Translations under genes and position numbers: made by a program
In this document: positions 51,383 to 63,429 of the stretch, in pieces
How the letters are laid out: the number at the start of each line of letters is the position of its first letter
Numbering within the stretch: the first letter of the stretch is position 1
NCBI GenBank assembly: GCA_951230915.1
Contig: OX579633.1
Span: 24,586,574 to 24,650,573, forward strand
From: Antitrichia curtipendula
Lineage: Eukaryota > Streptophyta > Bryopsida > Hypnales > Leucodontaceae
Direction of reading: 5' to 3'
Length of the DNA stretch: 64,000 nucleotides
Notes under the pieces: generated by a model
Databases searched by the model: none
What the model was told of the DNA's origin: nothing
Seen by the model: the letters and a program-made list of their open reading frames with translations, nothing else

Positions 51383-54300
51383 CCCCTTAGCAATCCAACA
51401 TCCTAATTCTCGACTATGACCAAAGAAGTTTCAGGTGCTTTGCAGACCCCTTAACTTCTCCTTCATCCAAACCAGTCCTTGATTATTTGTAAACCACGCT
51501 CTCTCTATATACCAAATTTGATGAAATTGAGATAAATTTTATATATAGATATAGTTATAAGCAAAAATGTGAAAAAATTCAAGAAATGATTCAAGCGCTA
51601 AAGCTTTAACAACTTTGTTACTTCCTTCATCTTGAAATAATTGTCCACAATTTTTTTGACATTTCTTTGAGTCAATTTCATTGACTTTATTGTGAAAAGG
51701 ATAATCAAGACAAATTCCAAATTTTATATCATTAGAATCAATGAAGAACACTGCATGTGTTCATTGCAATCTAAATAAAATTAGCCTCAAGGAAATATTT
51801 TTTTACCTACTCAAAAACAACTTTAAAAAACATGACATGCAAAGTGGACAATCATTTTGGAAGGAGGGAGTACGGAAATGTGAACAGCCATTCAACTTCT
51901 TCCATAAAAAGAGTTCAAAAGTCCATAGCCATAATAGCCCATAACAAAACTATGGAATTTTATAGCTTGAGAATGGAATTTCAGATTCTAAGCTATGAAA
52001 TTTCAGAGTTATTCCATACTCAAGCTGCAAAATTTGATTGATGCACTATGGGAGTGACAAGTTACTGCAAGAAGTCAAAAATGGTTATTTTCTCTTGCAA
52101 ATTGACTTCAAAAAGGCAAAAATGGATGCTTGTTCTAGCAAACTGACTACAATAAAAAAAAATGAATGTTTGCTCTTGTGAATTGATTGCTATGAAATTT
52201 GTAGTTTTCATCTTGAGTTTGCGCAAACTATGGTAGAACCATTCATAGTCAATCACTTAAGCAATTCCGCCTACGTTTTGGAGCAGTAGAAGGCAATATG
52301 AATTTACAACCCTATAGGAAGATAGAAATGATGGGCATTATAAGTTTTCATGATTTTTTTCCTTAAATTGAATTTACTACAAATTTTGGAAGCTAAAAGT
52401 TGGCATCAACCCATACCCAAGATATAGTCTTTTAATTTCGACCATTCCATAACTACTTTCTTACTCACTGCTTCCTATTTTCTTGCTCACTAAATCAGGA
52501 CATGTGTCATGACTTTATAGTGCCAACCTTGCAAAAGAGAAAAAAATCACATTCCAAACTATAGTTGGAATTTGTACCAACCTTGGTTGGAAATAGCTGC
52601 ATCCTACAGGTTGGTTATTGATGGTTGATTGGTAATGGGTGGTTCTACCATAACATATATTATTGTAGAAGTGGTAGTTTTGGAGTGGTATTTGATGAAA
52701 CATAATCTTAGAACTTTGAAGGTTAAATTCTTTCTTATAACATTATTTTTAAGGGACAAATCTATTCCTTGCATTGATATTCCTTGAGGTATTTACAACA
52801 TGATGTGTGTGTGTTGTCCAATTAAAGACAAAGACAATTGTCTAATTAGTTTTAAAATCTTAACATATAGAAGATGTAAGGTAACTACGCCCTAAATGCT
52901 TCAAAATAAACAATTAAGCATTGTTTCTATTATTAACCTCTAAATGATTGAAAAGCCCAAAATGTACTTTTGCATTTTTTTAAGCAAACCATTGAAAATT
53001 CAAAAGGATCAATTTTTCAAAATTAGTTTTAGAAGAATGTGTACACTAATTTTTGCCCAATTTGAATAAGTAGTTGAAGAATTATGAGGTGAAATGTGTT
53101 TTCATACTCAATTTGAATAGCTTATAAATTTTTTATTTCTATAACTTTTTCTAATCCAAATATAAAATCATATAGTTAATTCATTCAAGTATATTGTATC
53201 AAAAATTCAAAGTAAAAAAATGCAATGATTGTAAGATATTTTCTATAACTTTACACTTATATAGTTCATCTTTCAAATCTTCTTGGAAAAATGTGTATAT
53301 CTCACAACCTTTTCAAATTGATGAATTTATTTCAAATTTAGTTGTAAATAAATGAAAAAAATTCAAGGAAAAAAAACTCAAATACAAAAAGGGAGTTTGC
53401 TATTAGCATCCCAAGTTGACAATAAAAAGACTAAATTAGAATAACTTTGTAACCATTAATTCAAATTCTATGAAATTTATCTCAAGTGCATTTAAGACAA
53501 TCTTTGTGTGCATCTATGTATAAAATTCCAATTGTAACATTGAAAAATTGACATTATAATTGCCTATCTAAAATTGATATCCCCCCCAAAAAATCCTTTA
53601 ATCATCTATGGATTAAATTCCCTAGTTCTTTATTGGATGTCATTGGAAATCTAAAGCGGATTATGCACTTTTTAGACACCATATAAATTAAGTATGAAAT
53701 TTTAAAGTGCTAAAAATAAATGTATCTAATAATAATCCTAGATTGTTATGAATAGAAATTGTACAATTTAGGCAAGAATTTATAGGGATTGATTGTAGAA
53801 AGGAATCTCAATTAGCTGCAACTACCTTACATTCAATCAAATTTATACAACAATTAAAAATCTTTAGGATTTATAGAAACTAGAAAACTACAAAGTATTA
53901 TTTGAGTGTTGTTATTTTTTTTTTAAACTTACATAAATCATCCTACAACCTCACTTCTACTTTCAATGGCAAAGTAGAAGAATTTGTAAATTAACAATTT
54001 TTCAATTAAAATAAAGAATATTTTTCCAATAGTTCCTATCCCTCACTACAATTTTCTTAAAGAAAATTATTTAATAAGTAACTATTGATATTATTAGATA
54101 TGATATGTATTAGCTCCTAAATACCCAAGATCTTTTTTGAGCTTCTTCAAGTTTGCTCAAAACTAAATAAAAAGTCTAAGTTTAGATTACTTTTATCAAT
54201 GTTTTAAAAATTGTAACCATATGAATTTAGACTAGATGTGTTATAGATCAAACATGAAAAAATAAAAATAAAACAATATCACTTATATATGGATCAAAAG

Positions 54301-54826
54301 ATTGTAATGTTTGATCAAAAAGTGTTAAAAATCAAAAAGTGATTTGAAGTCATTCAATCCATTTTTACTATGTCAAATCTAAAATTAAGGTCATGAAAAA
54401 CATGAGGCTAAAAGACGTAATATGCATAACAATATTCAATTAATTTACAATTTCAGCCCTTAAAATCCATTCTACAATTTTTTTTAAATTAATTTTCTAT
54501 ACAATCTTCCTTCAAGATGAAGTATATTTGAGGCTCACTTCTATGAGCCTCTAACACTGATACTTTAAGATTTATAATGGACATTGTTGCACAAAATCTT
54601 CAATAGAAAAATCATGAACAATCTCTTTAAAAATGAGATTTTGGGTGGTTAAGATAGACTTTAAAGGGTATTCAATTAAATAAAGAAGTATACAAAATAT
54701 TGCTTTTGTAAGACATTATATAAATTCAAACTGTAGATGACACCCAAAATATGGTGCCTGACTTGGGCACTTAGGGGATAAGTATTCAAAAGCTTTTAAT
54801 AAACTAAGAGAAATTGGTTAGATTTT
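51383..54826. other. AT-rich intergenic DNA
   Basis: No gene. A TTAA-family right end (ACTTTGAAGGTTAA) lies at about 52712-52725, preceded by TTTTGGAGTGGTATTTGATG as in other members. Confidence 0.5.
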
Positions 54827-55208
54827 TATTACCCCCTAAGTTCCAAAGTCTCTTTGGAAGACACTTAAAATACTAAGTAGGATCTTATGACCTCAATTAA
54901 TGACATGAATTTTTTGAACTTTTTTTGAAGATGGAAAAACACATCAACTTTTGGAGAATATAATTTTCATTTCAATTGGGGCTCAAGAGCAAAAGTTATT
55001 CCATCCTACCCCCCTAAGCCACCAAAGCAATTGGCTAAGCAAAAAAAACTGTAGAAACTTAAAATTTGAAATTTATTTCTTATATATTTTATTTTTGTTT
55101 ACACAAAGAATTATAATTTATTCTATTTAGATTAGTGGTAATTGCATCTTCTTGAAAAAAGCATAATATATTGAATTTGTTTTTAAACTCAATTGCCACA
55201 ATTTAAAA

Positions 55209-55228
55209 ATATATATATATATATATAT
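55209..55228. repeat. (AT)10 microsatellite
   Basis: Ten uninterrupted AT dinucleotides inside the TTAA element 54827-56051. Confidence 0.9.
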
Positions 55229-55430
55229 AAAGTTCAATTCTCTTATCAATATCTCACCAACGGAATTAGTTAGTTTCAATTCTATCTTAACGCAATTAAT
55301 GATTTAGTTTTTCCTTCTATCTTGTATCTGCTTCTTCTAAACAAATTTAAAAAAAATGAAAATCAAGTTGTTTTGGAATTATTTTTCTAAATTTTCAATT
55401 CAATTCCCCATCACATAGTTGCTAGTATTC

Positions 55431-55728
55431 GAGCCTAGGCTCTTATGTTATAAATACCTATATTATAGCCACTTTTCACAGTTAGAGTATATTTATATTA
55501 TAGATACCTATATTAAAGGTGTCTATATTGTAGGTACCTATGTTATAAGCACCTTCTACAGTTATACAATGTTTATATTATAGGTGCTTAATTATAGGTA
55601 CCTTCCATGGTTATAAGATATTTATATTATAAGTATGTATGTTATAAACGCCTTCAATAGTTGTAGGGTACCTATATACACCTAGGCTCAAGGCTTGTAG
55701 GCTTACATTTCTAGGCTCACATGCTAGT
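55431..55728. mobile_element. Minisatellite-bearing MITE, copy B (nested)
   Basis: The left end is GCTAGTATTCGAGCC; the inverted right end is ACTAGCATGTGAGCC. It is filled with TTATAGGTACCTATG-type units and carries the same CTCAAGGCTTGTAGGCTT segment as copy A. It interrupts the TTAA element 54827-56051. Confidence 0.75.
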
Positions 55729-57939
55729 GTCGTTGTTCTCCACCATAGAAGCTTTTTACTTCAAAACTTTATAATGCAATATTCAAAATTAAAGGATTCA
55801 AAGTCTTATATTGCAGTCATGCAAGGTGCAAAAAAACTTGTTTTCTTTTATTCAAAACACAAATATCTTGCAATCTATGTGGTCAATATTTATGAAATTT
55901 CTCCCACATTTTTATGCTAAGGTATTCTAGTACAAGTTTCTATAGTTAGATATACAAAAAAACAATTTCCAAAGTTTTTTGCTCTGTGCAATAGAAATGG
56001 CAGTTTTGAGTAGTTTTGATGAAAAAATGACCTTGAGACTTTAAAGGTTAAGCAATTCCAAATCAATAAATCACTTCTTATTAACTTTAAAAAAATCTTG
56101 TTGACTTTATTTTATTGCAATTTTGTCAATTTTTTTCATTTAAAACTAGATGCAGGGAAATAAGACCATTTCTCCATTGTATTTACATGAGTAAATAAAG
56201 TAGAAAGAGAGAGAGACATTAGTAGAGAATAGGATAATAATTTTTTTCTAATTTTAATTTAGGATTACATAAATGATTGGTGCTTAAATTAATTTAATAT
56301 ATTATTTGTTTTTTCTGTTTAGACCTACTTCCTTTTGTAATCTCCATAACAAAAAAATTCATGTATAGTATTTTTTAGTTCATTGGCCATGTTTCTATAA
56401 ATATATATTTTTTTCTAAAGAAAAATCAACAATTTGACAATGTGCAAATTGGCATTTGATTCTTTAAAACTATGATATAAAATTGTCAACTATCAGTTAA
56501 TGTTCCATCTTTGCAACATACCTTCAACATACCTTGTAACTTGTTAAATACTATCTTAAATTAAATGCACCTATTTGTAAACCCTACTGGTGTATATTTA
56601 CTAAAGGAACTTTTAATTGATTCTCAAGACAATATAATCATTAAACTCCCTAAAAGAAAAAATGGAGTAGGCCAACAAGGGTCAATGTCAGAGGTCCATA
56701 ATTCTACAATCTAAAAACAAAAGAAAGGTACATCTCAACACCTGTAATCATTACAATCCAAAACACAACATCTACATATGTTTACACCAAAAAAAATTAT
56801 TGATAACTCAAAATTGATTGTATGATGTACACATATAGGATATGGTATCTTATAAAAATGTATTATTATACAATATAAATTATTTTTTATAATCCATTCT
56901 TATGAATATACTTGATAATTCAATTATATGTGCTTGAGTGAAAAGGTTATGCTACCAAATCTAAAAATAGTTGAATCTAAACAACATTAAAAAATCACAA
57001 AAATTCAAAATTAAATTTTTGAATATTTTTTTTTCATAGAACATATATTTTTTTGATTTTGAAATCTTTGACTCATGCATTTGGATAATTGACAAGAAAG
57101 TTATAAAAACATTTTGTTTTGGGTCATTCAAAGTATTTTTGTGAAAAAATAACATATAGGCTTTGTTGTTCAACTCAATTTTCACAATCTTTCAAAAAAA
57201 GAGGTCTATGTTGCATTAAACTCCTTTGGGACTTTTGGAGAACTATTTCAGACTTTTCTTCTAAACATCTCCCAATGAATACTACCTAAATTATGTAAAA
57301 TGACAACACAAGGACATTAAAAGTAGGAAGAAAAATATATTTACTAGAGCATGTACATATATGAAAATCTGGGTGATTCTACTACTATTTTTCAAAGAAT
57401 CATTTACCACTTTGATTTAAGAGTTGTCAAAGAATCATCCTACTACTAATTTTTTCCTTCAAATTTAGTCAATAATTTAATGGTTAATGTTTCAAAATAG
57501 GTCAAGGTTGAAAAGTTTGAGTCAATAAATTTATATCACAAAGTTTGTAAGTTCACAACAAATACAAAGCTCTTGTAGTATATAAGGTAGAAGCACCTGA
57601 ATGAGACACTTATTCAAGATTTCCAGATCTTGAGGGTACGGACAGAATAAAACAATGTTAGCTTGTTAGGAAATGGTTAAAGAAACCAACAAAATTAGTT
57701 TTGTATTTTTTTGAGCTTGTATGAATATAATATGAATTTGTGAAAACAAGTGTGTAGATGCACCTACTATGAACAATAGACTACCTACCAAAATGGACAC
57801 GGAAACACCCAAAAGTGACAGATCCTAAGCTTGTATCAAGGTTGGTTTATTGGCCACCACAAAACCTAGACCTATCATTGTGACAAGCTTATGTAGCCCA
57901 GTGTGTCTTGTTTGTGTCCACTTGCCTGTGCCTTGTCTG

Positions 57940-58146
57940 TGCCGTTAGGTTGTTTTTTAAATTTTGATAAATGACTAGTGTTAGATTTAGGTATTGCTAC
58001 CTTAGGTGCTTGTTGACTCTAGACAGAAAGGAAGCATTAGCCCCCGTGCTGTTAGGTTGTTTTTTAGATTTTGATAAATGACTAGTGTTAGATTTAGGTA
58101 TTGCTACCTTAGGAGCTTGTTGACTCTAAACAAAAGGGAAGCATTA
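57940..58146. repeat. Tandem duplication, two ~107-bp units
   Basis: Each unit runs from GTTAGGTTGTTTTTTA to GGAAGCATTA, including AATGACTAGTGTTAGATTTA. Only a few bases differ. The second unit runs straight into the TTAA element starting at 58144. Confidence 0.9.
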
Positions 58147-58630
58147 ACCCTTAAAGGACGAGGGGGTGAACTTGGAAATCATCCCTCCTCATTACCGTGT
58201 GAATCATTGGCTTAAGAAATAGCAACAACACTCGTTGGAAGCCAAACTACTATAGAAGACCTCCCTTTTTCACAACAAAATTTCGAGGATGAATAGTTGT
58301 ACTTCTGTTCTACATCAAGAAAGTACCCCCCCCCATTGAAACAATATTGTTTCAGTAGTTTCACAATCCAATATTGAAAGTATATTGTTAATGTACATTG
58401 TAACAATATAGTTTCAATGGGAATGCACTGTTTCCACTGGAACTACAATGTTGCAGTACTGCTTTTGTACTTTTGTACTCTAGTAATACACTTTCAATAT
58501 TGGATTGTGAAACCATTGAAACAGTAATGCAATAGTACTAAGAGAGTAGGGGGTAGTTCCTGATGAATACTACAATGATTCCTTGTCATCCATTAAACGT
58601 TTGGCGTCCATGTCGACATTCAAGGGTTAA
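58144..58630. mobile_element. TTAA-family element, 487 bp, with nested foldback
   Basis: The left end is TTAACCCTTAAAGGAC. The right end, read inverted, is TTAACCCTTGAATGTC. A foldback at 58322-58560 interrupts it. The remainder, about 248 bp, aligns with uninterrupted relatives at about 51146-51382 and 15187-15335. Confidence 0.7.
58322..58560. mobile_element. Foldback element nested in a TTAA element
   Basis: TTTCACAATCCAATATTGAA (about 58358-58378) pairs exactly with its inverse near 58492-58512. The outer parts are a C run on the left and GGGGG on the right. Relatives at 51146-51382 and 15187-15335 lack it. Confidence 0.75.
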
Positions 58631-58634
58631 AACT

Positions 58635-59180
58635 AAGGTAAACCAGCCTATGACAGGCAGATTGCCTGGTTTGCCTTGTTGACATATTTGAAATTTTGAA
58701 ATTTTTTTTTTCATATAAAGGCAAACATGAAAAATTGGTAGAACAATTGAAATTTTATTTTTTTGACAAAGTATGAATTTGTTACAGATTTTTGAAGTGA
58801 ATTGGCCAGATGGCTCAAAACAGTCTGTAGACTATCCCACAACCATCAAAAACTATACCCATGGTGGTCATCAAACCGCCCAATGCAGTTACAATATTTC
58901 CTAACATGGTTGAAATATTTTCTAACATGGACATGACATAAAGGAATAAAAAAAGTTAGTTCATGTAATGAATTACACTAGAAAGGGACGAGTTCCTAAA
59001 ACAGTCTCTAACATCTCCATCACCATCATACAAAACATTGATTTCAGCCATCAACCTACCTAATAAAGTTTTGCTTACATTAATTGGAAAAAACCTGGCA
59101 CAGATTGATGGAAAATTGTAATGGGTCATCTTATAGATGTCTGTATTAGGCACTTGGCCTGTCATAGGCTGGTTTACCTT
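58635..59180. mobile_element. TIR element with AAGGTAAACCAGCC ends, 546 bp
   Basis: The left end AAGGTAAACCAGCCTATGAC is matched exactly in inverted form at the right end (GTCATAGGCTGGTTTACCTT); the full perfect match is 24 bp. Two diverged direct repeats beginning AAAACAGTCT lie inside (about 58818 and 58998). No transposase frame. It abuts the TTAA element ending at 58630. Confidence 0.88.
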
Positions 59181-60177
59181 ATAGCTCTCCTCGAAGAAGT
59201 TGGAGCATTTTTTTTTTTGGTCCTTGTGCCCTCTTCCCAGGCCGCTTGCGGCTGGATATTTGTATTGTACTCTCCTTGCAGTAAAGTTCACGCTTTTATT
59301 TGTGTCAAAAAAAGAAAAAGGAAGAAGTTGGAGCAGCTTTTGAAAAAGGGTTACCTCGTGCTCCAGTGCTCTGCAGGGACAGCGCTCTCGCAGCGCTCGC
59401 TGCTCCGTATCTGGTGGCTCGAAAAGCCGACTCGTCACCGACGCAATTGAGATTGATTCCCTCTGGTGTCAGAGAGCCTCGCCCCGGGCAGGACGGCGCG
59501 GGCTGGTCTCCACGTCCCAAGGGACTCCACACCAGCTGGTCTTCCATCGCCGTGCCAAGTGTCTGTTGGATGCACCGGACCAAGTGCCGGACCAGATACC
59601 TGCTCCTCCCCGAAGTGACGCAGTCGCTGTTCTGATCCGATTTCGTACAGGATGCGCCTCAAAGTGATGACTCGAGGACTCTAGGAGCATCATCACGAGA
59701 ACTGACTAGTACTGTAGACGAAACCTGACGGTGCGTACGAGGACGGGAGGGATTTGACTTGGGGTGGGTTTCAAATGCGCCCGCCCACCATCATTCGCAC
59801 AGATTGATCCCCTTGGTTGAAGACGTACAGGCAGGTACCCACTTGAGGCCTGAGTGGCGGCAAGGCCTCGCTCGGCGGCAGATTGAATTTGGGAGACCTA
59901 CACCCTGCTGCCTGCTTGCTCGTTCCTTAGTACGGTGAAGTGCTGGCAGTGCAGTGCAGCATCTCCGTGTTTTGTCGGCAGTGGAAGCACTATGATCCCC
60001 AGATCAAGGACGTGGAGCTTGGTAGCGGCATTCTCACCTTGAAATTGCAGACTGAGGCGGGGTTTCGGAGCGTAGGACGAGGCTCGCCATTCGAGCGATC
60101 GGGACGCAGGCAGGAGGATTCATTTTGCGTGCTGTGGATTTGTGGGGTCAGGGACTCGAGGGCGGCAGCTGACGGAC
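59181..60177 (+). promoter_or_regulatory. GC-rich upstream region of polyprenol reductase
   Basis: A sharp shift from AT-rich transposon DNA to GC-rich sequence at about 59.35 kb. It presumably holds the promoter and 5' leader. A CCGCTTGCGGCTGG stretch ending in an A-rich tail (about 59240-59335) may be the 3' end of an unrelated retroposed element. Overlapping frames on both strands are not convincing genes. Confidence 0.4.
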
Positions 60178-62470
60178 ATGGAGTTGGGGGGGACCATCGT
60201 GTTGGGTCTGCGCGTGTTGTGGAGTGCGGCCGTCGGGTCAGCGTTGGTGGGATTGTTGCCGCTGGGAGGTCTTAGCGAATTCGTGCGTGATTTGTCTCGC
60301 CGGGGGAAGCTCAAATTGGCGACGAGTGCCGAACAGCCACCGGTGGGTTCGATCCCCTCCTGGACGAGGAGTCTGCTACTTAGTAGAGTCGTTTGGAGTT
60401 CCTTGTCAACAGAGGTTAGAGTGGGGTGCGAATTTGAAGTATTCCGTGCCTTGGAGGCCGTGAGCAATGATGTGGCAGTTTCCATGACAACAAACAGAGC
60501 AAGCGTAGCTTTGGGTGGGCTATAGTGAGCGATTGCGGCGAATGGACACTTCTCTGTCTGTGCGTTTTGTCCTGTTTTGGAAACCCTAACAGGGCTCCTA
60601 GCGGGAGCTCTTAGCCTAGCACACGCTCCATCTGCCGTTTTTTCAGTGGAATGAATGGGGACATTTTCACGAGATGGGGATGACACTTCGACTCTTGTTT
60701 GCAACTGGATAGATGTACAATTGTACGATAGTGGTGGCTAAACCTCATCGTCCGTTGCTAACAGCTGCGTGTGCGCTTGTGAGCAGAGGTTTTCGGTTCC
60801 TCAGAGCTGGTTCGTCCATTTCTATGTGCTGGGAGGTCTTGTGAACTCGCTGCTGCTTGCAGTCACTTTCCTGTTTGCCTATTCCTGCACGTTCCCCTTG
60901 CAATCGCATGAGTCTCAAGTTTCCGCCATCGTGGCTCAGTTGGGAGGTAACAAACACATCTTCTTCTCCCTTCCCTTTTGTAGATCGTTGGCCATCGTTG
61001 CTTCCAAAAAAACCTTGAATGTGATTTACAAGTAGCCTCATGGATTATGTTCAGGTGCGGGCACCAGCGATTCCAGTGGAATGATAGGCAATTTCGGGCA
61101 CCTTGCCAACTACAAAGGGCGAGCATGGAGTTCCTGTGTCGTGCTTGCTATGCTGGAGCTTCAACTTGTCAGAAGACTAAGCGAAAGCATTCACCTCTCT
61201 CACTACAGTCCCTTGGCCCGAATGCATGTCCTTGGCTACCTTATTGGATTGGGGTTCTATCCAGCAGCCTCCCTTACCCTTTTCTCCCAACATTTCGAAG
61301 ATGGAGATTACTTGTCCTTGCTCTGCACATTTGTGGTCAAAAGACTTGGACGCGTTTGGATACTGCACACAGGTCCACCTCTCCTCAATTCTCAAATTGA
61401 ATTGATGGATTATGCGAAGAGTCTCAAGGGCTTGGGAGCGATTCAGTGGGTTGGCTTGGGCGTTTTTTCATTGGGCTGGGGCCAACAGTTCCGATTACAT
61501 TCGATACTGGTAGGTGCTCTAGCATCTGCTTTTATCGTCACCTCTCTCACGAATTTGAGCATTTTTCTTCTTCTTTTTGGAATGTTTTCCCTCCACTGAT
61601 TAACGGGGTTTCATGTGTCTTTTGGATATTTCCCTGTTCTTAAGTTTCCTAGATTGGAGGTTAAGAATTTTTGAGGTATTGAGTTTGGGTCTTTTGGCAG
61701 GCCTCTTTACGAAAGAAGAAAGTGCGCACAGGTGTTGAAGTCCTTTTGAAGCCAGCTTCGTCTGTGTCCAAAGTAAAAGCTGATCGATATGAGATTCCAC
61801 ACGGAAGTTGGTTCGAATGGGTCTCCTGTGCACATTACTTGGCTGAAGTTGTGCGTTACCTGTACCCTTCCCGTTTTCTTTTCCTACAATAAATTCAGAT
61901 TCAGTAAAGCATTAAAACATTTAGACTTCTCTATTTGGTTTCTCAAGATTCATGTTCCTGTTATTCACTGGAAGTTGAGTCCTCTGCTGCTATCATCTCT
62001 ATATATTCACATGCCCTCTCATTTGATGTGCTTTGCTGTATCTGTGGGTGCAGGTGTTATATGCTGGGATTGTGATAGCCAGTGGCGGACAGAACCTCAA
62101 TATCTGGCTGTTCTACTCATGGGTGGTTTGTGCCTTTTCATAAATTTTGAATTATTTTCTTAAAATCTCTTGTGGCTGTGTACAACAACTTTACACTCAC
62201 TAGAACGAATAGCATGACTTCGAGTGAAATAGGTTATGCACACCAGGAATTATAATTTGCATTAGAAAAGATCGAGATTCTACAATTCTTCCTATGAGAT
62301 TTGTGAGGTAGCTGGCCTTGGAAATTGTTTGCAACATGAGCTGACTGCCATTCTGTCGTGTGTAGGTCCTGAATCTCACTTTGGCAGCCAGGGAGACACA
62401 TGCATGGTACAAAAGTAAGTTTGACGATTATCCTCCATCCAGAAGAGCGATTTTCCCTTTTATTTACTGA
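60178..62470 (+). CDS. PPRD: Polyprenol reductase (SRD5A3/PPRD type), 6 exons
   Basis: Predicted exons: 60178-60342, 60787-60946, 61055-61509, 61701-61850, 62054-62122 and 62366-62470. All are GT-AG and the joined frame gives 367 residues. The family reduces the alpha-isoprene unit of polyprenol to dolichol in the ER membrane, supplying the lipid carrier for N-glycosylation. Evidence: a multi-pass hydrophobic profile; [20 protein letters not shown] after exon 1; [16 protein letters not shown] in exon 3; the steroid-5-alpha-reductase signature [20 protein letters not shown] in exon 4; [12 protein letters not shown] in exon 5; and a C-terminus ending [15 protein letters not shown], as in plant PPRD1/2 and human SRD5A3. 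Brassinosteroid DET2 proteins lack this combination and are shorter. The first exon is less conserved, as usual for the family. Confidence 0.93.
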
Positions 62471-63429
62471 GCGTGATAACACACTTTGGAGAGGTTTGAG
62501 AAGCGACATCCGCTGTAGAAATTTCCATGTACATATGCTGGGATTAGGAAACATGCTTGAATGTCCGAGTAGAAGGCAGTCTCCGTTACAACTGTGGCAT
62601 TCAGCGTGTAAATGACTGCATGTAGGATTTTTGAGTTCTCAGGCTGATGACATGTATACAAACCTTATTTGATAAAGTTCTCTCTTTTGATTCTGTTCCG
62701 AGTCTTGTAGCTTCATGACCTGCAATTTTTAAGAAAATGACAAGAAAATTAGAGTGAATTTGTCTAATTTAGTTTCATTCTATTTTGGGGCAATATCATG
62801 TTCAATATAGAACCAAATATTTCGATTTGACTAGCAAGTGAAAGGTTTTTTGAAGGTGACATGCCAAATATAATGAGGCTATAACCCATTCTAATTTTCG
62901 AAATAATCCATACTACAAGTGATCGAACTTGCAGCTCCAAAATTGTACTGTTGGTGATGGAAGAATCTCAAAAATGCTATGGTACGACTCCCAGTGTATG
63001 TAAGCAAGTCTCATCTAGTAATGTGAAACACAGAATTAATCAACACGCACGACCACATCTAGTAGACGAGACGGGTACTGTCTCCAGCGATTGGCGTCAG
63101 TGCCGTAAGAACTGCAGTGAGGCGCAGCAAACTCTTGAAAGCATCTGTTGATTCTTCCAAGCCCCCTTAGATAGCAACAAATCCATCCTCCCGTAGTCCG
63201 CTCATCGGTGACGGGTGCACGACGATTTGCAGAAGAAACTACAAGACTCCCATCATTCTAGTGCATCACAGAATAACCAGCCTGGGCACCTGACTGGTGA
63301 AAACAGGTTGATTCTGCTGTGCCCCACTACTGTACCGTCGCTTTTCAAAGTAGTCAACGAAAGCACTGAGCACTTGCACCAGGCCTTTGGGAAGCGCATC
63401 GAAAGGTAAACGAAACTAAAATATTGAAT

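Larger units (their letters stand above)
54827..56051. mobile_element. TTAA-family element, 1225 bp, with nested insertion
   Basis: The left end is TTATTACCCCCTAAG and the right end is GACTTTAAAGGTTAA. It carries a 298-bp nested MITE at 55431-55728. Without that insert it is about 927 bp, matching the 932- and 956-bp members. The interior aligns with 36101-36990 on both sides of the insert, for example GTGCAAAAAAA and AACACAAATATCTTGCAA. Confidence 0.7.

Noticed and set aside
59300..59662. Overlapping frames of 75-111 codons on both strands
   Set aside because: A GC-rich leader region gives long frames by composition; none resembles a protein family.
60343..60365. GGGTTCGATCCCC, a tRNA T-arm/B-box look-alike
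   Set aside because: It lies at the exon 1 donor of the polyprenol reductase, and no A box or acceptor stem fits upstream.
60120..60704. A 194-codon minus-strand frame opposite the first PPRD exon
   Set aside because: It overlaps a supported exon and intron and is low in recognisable features.
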